NCBI GenBank assembly: GCA_038496445.1
Contig: JALMLS010000304.1
Span: 543,501-607,500 of the forward strand
DNA from: Trichosphaerium sp. ATCC 40318
Taxonomy: Eukaryota > Discosea > Flabellinia > Trichosidae
Direction: 5' to 3'
Length of the DNA: 64,000 nucleotides
The translations under genes were made by a program, and so were the position numbers. Of the stretch, positions 45,354-57,322 are shown piece after piece. Within the stretch, counting starts at the first letter, position 1, and each line of letters opens with the position of its first letter. The notes under the pieces are model-generated. The model was not told the origin of the DNA. It saw nothing but the letters and a program-made list of their open reading frames with translations, and did no database searches.

Positions 45354-48300
45354 ATGTCATCAAGCGATTCTGAATCTAGCTCCTCTAGCAGTTCTAGCTC
45401 TTCTTCTAGCAGTTCGAGCAGTTCTTCTTCCAGCTCTTCTTCGAGCTCTTCCAGTTCAAGCTCCTCGTCATCTAGCTCTTCTAGCTCCAGCTCCTCGTCA
45501 TCTAGCTCTTCATCGAGCTCCTCGTCGTCTAGCTCTTCCAGCTCCTCGTCGTCTAGTTCTTCGAGCTCTTCAAGTTCGTCGAGTTCGTCGAGTTCGTCGT
45601 CGTCATCTAGCTCCTCATCGTCGAGTTCTTCGTCTAGCTCCGGCAAATCTAGTAGCTCGAAAAGTTCAAAAAGCTCCAAGAAGTCAAGCAAATCAAGCAG
45701 CTCCAAAGGATCGAAGGGTTCCAAAAAGTCCGATAAATCCGACGTACGATTGCCGTAGTGTAATTTTGACACTAAACTCAGTGGTAGAAGAAAAAGTCTG
45801 ATTCTGACGATGAATCGAAAGAGATAAAGGACGTCGACACAGAAACTAAATCCGATAAGGAGGAAAAATCTGGCAAGGAAGAGAAATCTGACAGCGAAGA
45901 AAAATCTGGCTCTGGAAAGGAAACAAAGGACGACGATTCTGAGGTACGTACACCGCCACTTTTGCGTCTATTTTTTCGTATTCTCACGTGTAATAGTCTG
46001 GCGAAAAAAAAGACAAGGACAAGAAAGACAAAGACAAGAAGGACAAGGATAAGAAGGATAAGGACAAGAAAGATAAAGACAAGAAGGGTAAAGACAAGAA
46101 AGACAAAGACAAGAAGGGAAAAGACAAGAAGGATAAGGACAAAAAGGGCAAGGACAAGAAAGATAAAGATAAGAAGGGTAAAGACAAGGATAAGAAAGAC
46201 AAAGACAAGAAGGACAAGGACAAGAAAGGAAAAGACAAGGATAAGAAAGACAAGGACAAGAAGGGTAAAGATAAGAAGGATAAAGACAAGAAAGGCAAGG
46301 ACAAGAAAGATAAAGATAAGAAAGGAAAAGACAAAGATAAGAAAGATAAAGACAAGAAAGGCAAGGACAAGAAAGATAAGGATAAGAAGGGCAAAGACAA
46401 AGATAAGAAAGACAAAGACAAGAAGGACAAGGACAAGAAAGATAAGGGCGGTAAGGACAAAGATAAAAAAGACAAAGATAAGAAGGACAAGAAGGACAAA
46501 GATAAAAAGGACAAGGACAAGAAAGATAAGAAGGACAAAAAAGACAAGAAAGAGGTCGAAGTCAGCGGAGAGGTAACTTTTTTTGTTTTTTTGTTCGAAG
46601 CTAATCACTTTTAGCCTGCTGAAATGTTCGCAGTTGTTGCGTCCAACATGTCGGGATTGAAGACACGCTACAGCGAACTTCAAGCCAAGTACAAGTCATT
46701 GCAAAAGGACTACGATACATTGCGTGCTGCTGTCGACAAACGCGTATGTTTAGAAATTAGCTGACTATCCTCTGCATCGCTCACTCTTTTCTAGGAAGCT
46801 GAAGAGAAAGCCGCTGCCGCAAAGGCTGAGGAAGCCAAAAAGGCTGCTGAAGCTGAAAAGAAGGCTGCTGAGGAAGCTAAACAAGAGTCGGAGAAAGAGA
46901 CCGAGAAACCTGTACGTTTTTTTTTTGATTTTTAAGTGGAACTAACACGTCCAGAGCGTCGCTGGAGGTACTGAAGTTAAGACTCCAGCCGCCGAGGCAT
47001 CCGTCGAAGTAAAGGCACCAGCTGCTGAAGTATCCGCTACTACTGTACGAACAAAGTTTGATATCGTGCACCACTAACTCACGTAGGAAACCTCTGCACC
47101 TGCTATACCTGCAGCTACTGTTGCTACGCCTGCTACTAGTACTTCACCTGCCGCTACACCAGCTACACCAGCTACACCAGCCCCAAGCACTGATAAGGCC
47201 GAAGACAAACCAGCTGAGGAGAAGAAAGATCCTAAGGTATAATTTTACCTAGTAGTTAGTTCTGTATCGCAATAATGCGTTGTTTGTTGTTAAAATAATA
47301 CGTATTGTTAAAAAAGTTGTTTTTGTTGTAAATTGTGAGAAACCGTTGTTGCTCACGAAAGTCTTTAAGAAACAAGTAAAGGAGGGCAAAAAAGAAGCTA
47401 TTGAACAAGCAGTTGAACATAAAAAACAAGACAAGCCAAAATCGGCTAGTTCTTTGTGGAAACGCGTTGGTGGTTCTCAAATGGTTGATACAGTGCGTTG
47501 AATACAATGTAAAGTGCACAAAACCAACGTTGGGTTTTTTTTTGTAGATTGCTGTTGGCGGTAATGACGGTGAATGCGTTTGGGCAATTAATCGTGCAAG
47601 ATGTCTTGTATTCCGTTTGGATAACGGTAAATGGACACGAGTTGTTGGTAAACTCGTAAGTATTGACGTTGGCACTGATGGCGCTGTATGGGGCTTGTCA
47701 TCTACTGATGAGGTATTCGTTTGGAAAGCCGATAAATTTGAAAAAGTTCCAGGTAAAGAATAGCCGTTTTTATCGGTTTAACGTCTTCCCTAGGGTGTTC
47801 TTTATGTCACATCTCTGTTGGTAACGCACAGAATGTTATGGTGAGTTAACAGTTTGACGATTAATCAAATATGTCAAGAATTTCTTACAAAAAAAATAGG
47901 GCGTTAACAAAAAGAACGAAGTCTTCAAGTGGGACGGCAAGGCTTTCGCTAAATTCGAGTCACCAGCGTTTATTAAAGTGTCAATAAGTGCTGATGGAAC
48001 AATATGGGGTATTTCTAAGTCTGGTCAAGTACGTAATGAATAGTGAAGTCGAAGTGTCACACATTAACTTTCTTTTTCAACAGCCTCATTGTTGGGTTGC
48101 TGGAGCATGGAAGAATATGCATGGTAAGGCCAACGAGATATACGTTGGATCTTCTGACAATATTATTTCATTAAATATGAATCTTGGTATTCCTGCCATA
48201 TGGACTGGAAGTACATGGTACGAAAGTTTGACAACTAAACTTTTTCTCGACTTTTATTAATTTTAACTCAAATTAGGAAAAAAATGGTTAGCATGCACAA

Positions 48301-48379
48301 GTTCAAGAGTGTATGTATTAATCAAAATGGTCATGTATGGGGATGTGATAAACAATCCATTGCATGGTCAAAAAAGTAA
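45354..48379 (+). CDS. Poly-Ser / Lys-Asp low-complexity protein with C-terminal tectonin beta-propeller
   Basis: ATG 45354 starts MSSSDSES, then nearly one hundred serines, grading into Ser-Lys (KSSKSSKKSSKSS). After an intron comes an acidic/Lys stretch with EEKSGKEEKSD. A second exon block (about 46000-46555) encodes nearly pure DKDKKDKDKKGKDKK. Next are a short helical part (FAVVASNMSGLKTRYSELQA), an Ala/Glu/Lys helix, and a Pro/Ala/Thr-rich linker. The C-terminal third (47340-48379) has KSASSLWKRVGGSQMVDT and tectonin repeats: AVGGNDGECVWAIN, SIDVGTDGAVWGLSS, HISVGNAQNVMGVNKKNEVF and KVSISADGTIWGISKSG. Phase-compatible GT-AG introns link all parts, so one gene is likely. Tectonin propellers bind sugars or lipid membranes. 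The tail may act as a bristle or phospho-sponge. Confidence 0.7.
45360..45650 (+). repeat. Homopolymeric serine tract
   Basis: The reading frame gives uninterrupted serine for roughly 90 residues. Serine codons of both families (AGC and TCN) alternate irregularly, so the DNA is not a plain trinucleotide repeat. Because AGC and TCN codons cannot interconvert by one base change without leaving Ser, this suggests selection on the peptide. Confidence 0.9.
46003..46555 (+). repeat. Lys-Asp/Gly-Lys charged tandem tract
   Basis: About 180 residues are built almost only from KDKDKK and KGKDKK units, with mixed AAA/AAG and GAC/GAT codons. The other frames here show artificial long open frames of RKTKTRR and LSFLSLSFL type, which are not genes. 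Confidence 0.9.
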
Positions 48380-48534
48380 ATCACCAACAGGAACTTAAGT
48401 TTCAATAAAACCTGGTTCAGAGATTGAAGTGATTTTATTTTATTTCTTGACGAGCAAGAAAGTTTGTGAAAAAGTTTTATTTTAAGGGTCCTTACAAAAC
48501 GTGATAGCCTTACTCTTTGTTTTTATTTACCTAA

Positions 48535-51503
48535 TTATTCAGCATATCCCATAGACCAGAATTCATCAGGTGAGAATGGCGACGGGCATTTGTCCTTGTA
48601 GAACTTGTTAAAAGTGAATTTTGTGCCAAACAAATCATTTTCTTGTATAATGTAATCAGACACTTTGCCTTCTACAACATTTGGACTGTTCATATTATCA
48701 CCAACAAGGTTTGCTGGTAGTCCTGCAGTCTGACCAAGAACGCCATGTGGCAAAGGCGAATCTTCACCAGCCTGATAAGCGGCCTACAGTTTTTAAGATT
48801 TTGTATGTTTTTTATGTTAGTACCTTGAAATTAATGTGACATGTTGAGTGCCTACTAGACGAGAACCTCATTGAGAATTTATACCCAAACTTTGTGGAAA
48901 TACGTGTCTTGCCATTTTGAAGGCCAGTTCTAATATCACGTTAAATACAATTACCACTTATGTCATAATGAGGATCGTACTGTATAACTGTTACTGAACC
49001 GAGATCGTGGAATTTTCCTACCTCCATTTGTTTGCCATTAAGAAGAACGCTGATTTTTGTTATTAATTTTCTATTCTAATTACGCAAGATTATATTGTAC
49101 CTCTTAGTTCCTTCAACATCCCTATTACACTTGAATTCCACTTTAATTTCTGGATCATCACCATTACATATTCTAAATCCCAAAGCACCAATGTAAGTCT
49201 TATTCTTTTGTTCACGTAGATCAGCATCGACAAAGAGCGCATTCACAGTGAGTGCTTCATCAGAAATAAGGCTATGAAAAAAACAATTAACAAAAAAGGT
49301 TGGGATCACGTGGTAAGTTTTTTACTTGAAGATCTTGTCCGGTACGCCATGGAAATCGTATTTCTAAATGGAACCCTCACTTAGATGGTAAAGAACGTGA
49401 TGGTTATTACAATACCTGTCCTTTTAATCCTCGGAAGTGAGGATCACCAGATACTGTTTGTTGTTGTTGAATCGTGAACATAATGTTAGCTGCAAGTGTT
49501 CGCAACGAAGTCGAGGTAATTCTCGTTTCCAAGTTGTACAAACCTACATACAAAGTAAACAAACATGTTATCATTTTGTGCGATAATGTGTACCAGGCAT
49601 TATAGGGAAAGCATCACTCAAGAAAGGCTCTACGTTATTGGAAGACAATCTAAAACGAAATTAATGAAAAAAAAAACGAACATCGCTTGGAGCACGTGCA
49701 TCAGGTTAACACCATTTGGAAGTGTTACAAAGTACTCTACAGTGGCAATGGTATTATTGGTTACGTTAACTTCAGCCATAGCCTGCAAGGTGCCATTTAA
49801 GAACATCTCAAGCTCGAAAACAGAACCGTCATTCAACTCAAACTCAGAGGTTCCATCAAACAAACTTAGCCCCAAGAGTGCCTACAATAACATTAAACAA
49901 TCAGCGTTTTGATGCACACTTACGATCCCTTCTCTTTCAGCGATTTGAAGTGAGCTAAAGAATCTAGCAGGCGAAGGGCCAGAGAAAATAGGAGCGCCAT
50001 TTGGTAAAGCAACACCTACGCCAGCGTCAAAAAAATCCTAGTAATAGTACTGCGTGCCTGCTGCGCTCTCAATAATTGCGGTATCTATATCTACTGGATC
50101 CCTGCCAACGCTACTGTATTCGAAGCACATCCAAGCATCTGATATTGCATCCAAATCTGTGCCTGAGCCCATGAACTATGGGTGTAAGACAACGAACGAC
50201 ATATAATATCCTTAGTTAGGTACTTACTTGGCCAGCAAACCCAAACCAATTATCTAAACCAAGAGGGCGAGCAGCGTTCTCAAAACCCATAGCAGTGTTC
50301 TCGTTAGTACTAAAAATGTATGGGATAGGGCTACTGAAATCAGGCTCATCGCCGTCGATAGCACTTTGGAAAATTGTTGCACTATTAACCTGAAACGGGT
50401 TTTTAGTCAAAATCGCATGAGTAGTTTCTAACTTACAACTACGTTTTCATCGCTAATGCCTATACCACATGCACATGTATCATCCACAGAAGACGGTGTA
50501 GAGACTACGGAGATGCAATAATAGTTGTCATCTGAAAAGATATCGTTAGGTTATACATTATTAGTTTAGAATCACGTGCTAGAAAAAACGCAAGGTTCTA
50601 TAGTGTCTCCAGTGTTTCGTTTCTTGTCTTCACTTATACTTCTTTTTTGAACATCAAGATTTTGTGGAGCAACTTGTACGCAGTTGATTCCATCCTCGCT
50701 TGATTGATTGCAATCGTAACCAGGGTTACAATACAAACCAGGATCTGACTGTGACAACATCATGCTGCATGTGCACTTGCTGTACGCTTCTGACACTACA
50801 TCACCATTGGCTTCACAACAACTACCACCACAACTATTTCCACAATCGCTTGTTGCTTCAAAGACGTAAGTGCCTTGCTATAAAGAGAAAAAGAAAGTAC
50901 AAGGAGTAAACGTAGAAAATGCGCCATCGCAATTCTCCAATGCTGTATTTGCGGTACAGACACCATCAGAACAACAACTACCAGTAACTAAACTGCTATT
51001 AGGTCCAAAACCAGATATTAGTATGCGCACGTGTTGGACATGTTTGTGTGCTCTCCAATGTGTTCCCTGGTGTACACGCGTAACCAGGTAAAAAATTACA
51101 ACTGCAAAGATTGCTCGTTGTTGTACTACATTCTTGTCCTTCGCAGCAAGCACCTTATGATTCTTATTAAAGGAGGCCAAATAAATCTTTAATTTTAACT
51201 TAAAATAAACGTTGTATTAAAAATCTACATACCGCACGTGACGCCGTCCGAGCAGCTTTGTCCTGAAATGATGTTAATCTAAATTGTAGAAATAGTATAA
51301 AACTTATTGTCTCATTTACCTCTGACGAAGTTTCCGTCTGGCCCACAGTCCTCAAAAGTTGTATCCACGCATCCAGATCCTAACATACCATTTGGACGCA
51401 AAAAAGTACGGCAACAACTTCCTTCGGCATCAGATACAGCTGGAACTGTCACACAAGAATAAGATAAAGCTATGCAAACAGCCAACAATACAACGAGATG
51501 CAT
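48535..51503 (-). CDS. Secreted Cys-rich protein with vWD-like domain
   Basis: A signal peptide starts at ATG 51503 (MHLVVLLAVCIALSYSC). Cys-rich modules follow (EGSCCRTFLRPNGMLGSGC, CCSDGVCTANTALENC, SCGGSCCEANGDVVSEAYSK) along about 51400-50570. A central region (50500-49640) has fibrillar/ice-binding-like strands such as AMGFENAARPLGLDNWFGFA and FELNDGSVFELEMFLNG. The C-terminal part has VSGDPHFRGLKGQ and KYDFHGVPDKIF, the GDPHF...YDF start of von Willebrand D-type domains. It continues to FRICNGDDPEIKVEFKC and ends DEFWSMGYAE at 48535. At least ten introns were read. It is probably an extracellular adhesive or matrix protein, and the vWD-like domain may be calcium-dependent. Confidence 0.7.
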
Positions 51504-51654
51504 CTCGTCACTGAGAATTAAAAAATGAAACTAAATGTGACTGCCTAAGTCAACTTTGTTTTTTTTCCTTTTTTCAGAAAAAGCATCTTCAACACTTTGG
51601 GATACCAAGAAAGAACACTTGTTTTTATATTACATTTTTATTTTATTTTATTCA

Positions 51655-53184
51655 TTATTCATGGTAGTATGGGAAGACTTCAAAGTCTTCGTATAACAAG
51701 TTACCGTCCATGTCGTAGTGTAACTGTTCATAACATTGTGCACAAAAAAAGCATTGATTTGTATTTGCTAATTTATCACGATACGTGACGTAACGTGCTC
51801 CAAGTTTCTTGCATACCATACACTTACGCCTTCTAACTTTTGATTGAAATATCTTGATAGGATAAAGATTTGCATTTTGTTCATCTGTATCGTTGAACAG
51901 CCTAGTGGCACTAACAGTAAGTAACCGAAACTGGAAAAAAAAAACACAAGAAAGTTGCACTCACCTGACTTCTGTGAATATCATGTAATGTTGGCAATTT
52001 CCTTGGTGCATGTATACATACTTTTTATTTACATGAAATCTAGGGTTAGGATTAGATTTAGGTTTAAAAAAAAGATAAAAAGTAGTGAATAAATAGGCCT
52101 TACTTTAAGTCAAGAAATTGTACTTTGTCTATCATCTTCTTCTTAATCTCAGACACATCCCTCACCCCATAGTCTCTCATATTTTCCTCTGAATTGTGCA
52201 ATTTCATCCACTTTATAATGAGCCTGTGTAACATTAAAATTGGCAGTCGGGATAGCGAAGACGTGTCACTGAACATAAGTGACAATTTTCAGAAAAAATG
52301 TGTGTCAACGATGATGCAAGACTTTCTTTGTTCTTGATAAGAAACGGATAACGTTTAGCATGATATAAACTACGTACTCACTATAATCAAGAGGCTTGCG
52401 TGAAGGTCGTACGCCATGATCGTCTATTTCATCCTAAGAGTTGTAAGAAATTCCAAAGGATGGTATTGCGTACTTCACTGTCTTCCGAGTCACTTATATC
52501 ATCTGGTTTATCTGGTTCGCGCATATCCAAATAAAAAGTACCTTCAATGAAGAAAAAGCCACCATTTGAGAGATGTGGTTTCAGTATGTGCTCGCTGAGG
52601 CAATAGATCTTGTCTTTAAGTTCCGACAGTAACGTACTGCCCAAAACAAGGTGCTCCTTGATGCAAAAGGTTAAATAAGGTCAAAAACAAAAAGAAAAAA
52701 AATTATGGGAGAAACGTACTTGAACTTTATGACTGGAAGCTGGGTGGTATATAGCTACACTTATTACTAGGTCGTCTTTTGCGATTGGTTTGAAAGGCAG
52801 TCCTTGTGGCTTGTGTGTAGAAACGTAATTTACCTCCTTTTTGTCTTTTGACGGCACCAACGCTTGCTGTACGCTATGTAGTTTACATTGTTTCGTTCGT
52901 TGGTGTATTTCTTTTATTGTTATAATAGGAGCGAGCTGTATGAACATAGCAGAGTCAGTTTTAGGGTTCTTGAAGAACGAGTTGTCCTTTGCAAGCTGTT
53001 CATCAATCTTGGAGTTAATTAAATCAGTTGGAGGCAAATAAACTAATTTTTCCACGTTTATATCAACTGAGCTGGTTTGCAGCGCTTCTTTCATCCATTG
53101 ATCGACTTCACCCACTCCTTTGGCTAATCTGTCATTTGCTTGCTTTTTAAACGCTTTCAGGTTTATAAGAGGGCCTTGCGCCAT
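51655..53184 (-). CDS. SNAPC3: SNAPC3-like subunit of the snRNA-activating protein complex
   Basis: ATG 53184 begins MAQGPLINLKAFKKQ. The conserved core appears as EHLVLGSTLLSELKDKIYCL, GGFFFIEGTFYLDMREPDKP, and, near the end, SATRLFNDTDEQNANLYPI. A zinc-binding pair follows: CMVCKKLGARYVTYRD and FFCAQCYEQLHYD. It ends LLYEDFEVFPYYHE at 51655. The CxxC...CxxC motif and the terminal Y-D-F...P-Y-H-E are diagnostic for SNAP50/SNAPC3. The complex binds proximal sequence elements of snRNA promoters for Pol II and Pol III in the nucleus. Confidence 0.88.
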
Positions 53185-53273
53185 CAAGCACGGTACTACG
53201 ACTCTACAACTTTATTTAAGGCACTCACTTAAATGATTGACGAATGGTCTCAACTATGTTGTTCTACACTACT

Positions 53274-54587
53274 TTAAAATTGATTGTGACCCATCCTTGG
53301 TATTTCTGTATCTAGCTGTTGAGAATTAGCAAAGCCACCTCTCTCAAAGAACGCACCTAAAATGAACTCGCCTACTGGCTATTGGGAGAGCTGCGTATTC
53401 TCCCGGACTAGCAGTTACTTGTTTTGGCTTTTGGTGATAGTTGGCTATTCCCACACGATTTCTATCGCCTCGTGGCCCCAGGGAGGCGTATGCCTTGTTT
53501 TCTGAACGAGTATCTCGGGTGGGCATCCGCTGGTAGTCATCCATAGTGAGTGCTGGTGGTCGCGACGTGGAGACTGGTAAGCTATTGTAATCTGTTGAGA
53601 CAGGTTGGAATGATCCTCCGGGCATTTCGGTATAATCGCCAACTTGAGTTCCACGACGAACTTGTGGTTCTGGAGGATCCAGTACAAATCCTTTTTCTGT
53701 TTCTGCTCTAGGCCTTTCGGTAGGTAGTTCTTTGTACTGTTGTGGTTCGTCACCAAAAAATTCTGCTACACGAGCTCGAGACTTATGTACATCGCGAACA
53801 GTATGCGCTTGTCTTGCGTTTGATCTTGCTGGCATGCTAATTTGTAGAATAAGATAAAACACAAAACTGTTAGGCCTACCTTCTGTTACTATGAGACGCG
53901 AAGCTATCAAATTCTCGATTAGTTGATCTAGGCGCCGGCGCTGTAGTGTTGGATCTGCCTATACCCGCGCGTTGTGCTCCTCGTTTGTCTTTATCCAAGT
54001 AAGCACTAAAACGATCAATCATTCGTACATTTGCCTGTGACAACGTCATTAATTCTTTCTACCCATTTTGCTGCGTCAGAAGGCGCTAGATGTTGTTAAC
54101 AAGTTGGTACATATACTGCAAGAAATCAGAAAATAACGGAGCCCATCTCTGACGGTTGTTTACTACACGTACCTACACGCATGCGAAATATACGGTAGTC
54201 CGTTCGTATTTCAAATCCTTGTGGGCCATTACCCTCTATCTTTAAAACAGCACGTATAACGTGCTTCATAGGAATAGTTCCTTTAACGCTACGACGTCCT
54301 TTCTGAATTCGTTATGATTGTAAACCAAAAACAATGTAAAGCTTCTGAAGTACCTTTTTTACTGTGTAGTAGCTAATATCAGTTGCTGTAAGCACTAGAA
54401 GTCTCTTGGTCCAATTCTATTAGTGTAAATCAGAAAATTACAATTACATTAATACACGTGAAAACTACGGCACTGTGGATAACTGTTAACTACAGTTTTA
54501 CCGCCACTCGTGTTTAATATCATCACGTGCCCTTCTGCTTGGGCCCCCTTTTTTGCTGACCCATCCCTTATAAATTTCGTCTGCCAT
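53274..54587 (-). CDS. PH-domain protein with a tail of tyrosine motifs
   Basis: ATG 54587 starts MADEIYKGWVSKKG; the exons join to HEWRKRWFVLTATDISYY, KGTIPMKHVIRAVLK, GFEIRTDYRIFRMR and APSDAAKWVERIND, which is a PH domain of normal length. A basic linker follows. The tail (53800-53360) carries seven tyrosines in similar settings: QYKELP, DYTEMP, DYNSLP, DYQRMP, AYASLG, NYHQKP and EYAALP, about 15-30 residues apart. It also has PEPQVRR and PRAETE. The last join is uncertain: without splicing it ends at 53344; with a 19-nt intron it ends GHNQF at 53274. The shape is that of a membrane-bound docking adaptor such as Dok/Gab. The SH2 kinase gene lies directly upstream on the same strand. Confidence 0.65.
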
Positions 54588-55065
54588 TACGGCTCTACGT
54601 GCGCGTAATTGTTGTTTACAAAATCAATGCACAATGTCCCTAAGTCACCGTTTTTGTACAATTTAGTTAAAATTCCTGTATGCAACAAATCCTCCAGCAA
54701 CCATGTCCTATAGTACAATAGTGAAAAAGGTAACCAAATGCAAACCTCTGTTTAGTTTGTGGATAGAAAGTATTCATTGAACAGTAAGTCTATAAAACCA
54801 GTCACTGTGCTTAACCGTTTGTTTATTGGCTTCATGCAAACATCCTTTATTTTGTTGTATATGTATTGTTTGAGCGCATCACTATTATTGCCAATAAACC
54901 AACTGACAAACTACTTTTAAGCGAACATATGCAAAGTAGTAAGTGGCGTGGTTTATTTGTAATATTGTTCACAGTCACCACCGTTGGCTACCGCCTTCAG
55001 CTTATTTTAAAAAGAGGGTAAATTAGCAGCCGGAGAAGTACTTAAGGTTCTTTGAGCGCTGCTAT
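54588..55065. other. Intergenic gap holding one possible tiny plus-strand gene
   Basis: A short spliced frame at 54703-54920 (see separate entry) is the only coding signal. A CACGTG is present just outside, near 54524. Confidence 0.35.
54703..54920 (+). CDS. Possible small single-pass membrane protein
   Basis: ATG 54703 gives MSYSTIVKK. A 26-nt intron (GTAACC...TTTAG) leads to FVDRKYSLNSKSIKPVTVLN, then a hydrophobic helix FIGFMQTSFILLYMYC, ending NQLTNYF with TAA at 54918-54920. The total is about 60 residues. It has no recognised family and could be chance. Confidence 0.3.
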
Positions 55066-57322
55066 TTAGAAGATGTAGTTGGACAAACGACCAGCTCTCT
55101 TATCACAGGCCTTTGTGAGCTTCAGGAGTCCGCGACATCCCTCTATTAGCTGAGGTATAGTTTCATAACTATACTCTTTGTTGCTTATCCTAAGGGGCAT
55201 TAGCAAAATACAATTAAGCACGTGAGTGGATTTTAAGCTCATAGCAAAAAAACGTTCGTACCTGATAATATATGGCTCGCCGTATTTCTTGTGAATAATA
55301 CGACGATGTGAGATTTCGTATCTATCGCCAGAAGTAACCATCACCGACAAGGTAAGAGGTTTGCCAGGGCTAGTAAAAGTAGTCAGCAACGAAATATTAA
55401 TATTAATCGGTAGTACCTTGTTATGGACAACCTAACAAGGAAGGTGCCTGGATCTCTGTTCTCCAAGCGTTCAACAGCAACACCTGATGAGATGTATCCA
55501 TGAAACCATCTATAACAGTCAATAAATAGAGAAAGCATAAGGCTAGCTTACGGAAAATGTTTGACATTATGTAACATATTGATGATTTGTCTACCATCTT
55601 GCTTTGTAATGAATGGGCCAAACCATTGCATAACAAAATTGAATGTTTCCAATGTAACTTTCTTTGTTTGGGCCACAGGATCGGCAGGTGTAACAGCATA
55701 TTTGGTTCTTTTGGGGGCATCCTCTTCTTCCTTTAGGATTATTTCTAACTTTGGAATGTTGACAGCGAGACCTTTAAATAAAGCGTCACAACCAGTAGAA
55801 GCACAACAACAAGATTACGTACACAAAAACTCTTTCAAGCAATCTGGAGATGTGGTTTCATCCAAGCACTCTACACTGGTCAAGCCAATCTCTTTTTGGA
55901 GAGCTGTTTTGAATTCATCCCAAGGAACTTCCAATTGAAGATCCTATAAAACGCGCCATTAATGTAAGAGGTACAAAATAAAAACTACTGTACTTGTTTG
56001 TTGATAAGGAAGTACTTCTTCCAAAACTCTTTACCACGTTTATCCTCAATAGCGCAATCAACTATGGCCTCATTCAAACGGAAGATAACTTCAGCAAAGG
56101 ATGGGCGGTCTGTGAATGATGGTTGCCAACAACACTCGATCAAATACTTCAAGCACGGCAATGTACCGGCTGGAATCTCTGGGCGAACATGGTTCACAGC
56201 AACAGCGCTTTATAAGAATTTGTCAGCACGCACAATCATCTTATTCGTTGAAGATTTTTCGGTTAATTTCTATTAACGTACGTTTTGAAAGTATGCCAAT
56301 CAGAGAACTGTTGGAAAGGCTCTTCGCCGGTAATGAACTCCCACAAAATGATACCAAAACTGTATACATCCCGTCTTTCGTCTGTTGGCTTTCCAAGCAT
56401 AACCTCTGGTGCCATCCACAAGGGAGTACCTTTTGCTCTTCCTCTGAATGTTTTTCCAGCCTCAAAAACTTTCCCGAAACCAAAATCAGCAACCTTTACG
56501 GTACCATCAGCAGCAACCTGCACAATGTATAAGCAATAAAGTACTAATATGAATGAAAAATACGCACCAAAAGATTGGCCGTCTTAAGATCCCTGTGAAC
56601 CATCTTGACGATACCATGTAGCCAATTCATACCAAGAGCTGCACCTTTAGCCATCAAGAGACGTAGTTTTAGAGGAAGGTTTTTCTTGCTCTACCAGAAA
56701 ATGTTAAACGGTTAATAAACAATTTTGCTTACCCTCAACAATTTTTCAACATCTGTGCTGCATAATTCTGTAATAATTTTAATTTTACCGCCCGAGGTGT
56801 TAGCGCCCATGAACAATACAACATTTGGATGAAAAATACGCCTATATAACGTCCAGTCAGCACCAAAAAAAAAACATCAAAAGCAATGCCAGTACCTCAT
56901 GGTCTGTACTTCTTGTCTGAATTGCTCCAATTTGCTTGGAGGCAAAGACTCTTTAGGCACCTTGATGGCTACAGTCTTATTTCTGCAAGTACCTTTTTGT
57001 CGGTCAGCAATGTGAATCAAAATAATATTTTGACAAAAACGCTTTTTGCCTCATACCTTTGTAGACGTATCCATATGCGCCTTTACCCAAGAAACCTGAG
57101 TCGTCATAATTAATTTCGTCGTCAGGTATCTCTGGAGGGCCTTGCTGTGCAGGATCCTGAGAGGAGTCAGAAACTTACGGACAAGACACGTGAGGGTGTC
57201 CAAAAAACGAAATTGCGAGCCGCTAACAACTTGACACCTACCGGTTGCACTATTGTTTTTTCTGCATTCGATGGCTGAAATGGGAGAGGTTTGTATGGAG
57301 GCGTTTCATTAGGTTCGGTCAT
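55066..57322 (-). CDS. TKL-type protein kinase with C-terminal SH2 domain (SHK-like)
   Basis: ATG 57322 opens a Pro-rich N-terminus (NETPPYKPLPFQPSN). The kinase domain follows: DSGFLGKGAYGYVYKG (Gly-rich loop), KTVAIKVPKE (catalytic Lys), FHPNVVLFMGA, MVHRDLKTANLL (catalytic loop), VADFGFGKVF, KGTPLWMAPEVM and DVYSFGIILWEFITGEEPFQ. The HRDLKxAN loop and W-M-A-P-E motif place it in the TKL group rather than classical tyrosine kinases. After a linker the SH2 domain starts WFHGYISSGVAVERLE and has GTFLVRLS, with the phosphotyrosine-binding Arg. It ends KACDKRAGRLSNYIF at 55066. Dictyostelium SHK proteins have this order and are dual-specificity. Confidence 0.87.

Noticed and set aside
45335-45772. 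Long Leu/Glu/Asp open frame antiparallel to the serine tract
   Set aside because: It is the reverse complement of the poly-Ser coding region and has no independent protein features.
45962-46576. Arg/Lys/Thr-rich frame on the plus strand
   Set aside because: It is the +1 shadow of the same repeat. The DKDKK frame joins correctly to its neighbours by introns.
45778-46683. Long hydrophobic frames (LSFLSLSFL and LVFLIFV types) on the minus strand
   Set aside because: They mirror the Lys-Asp repeat on the plus strand. Repetitive codons keep all frames open.
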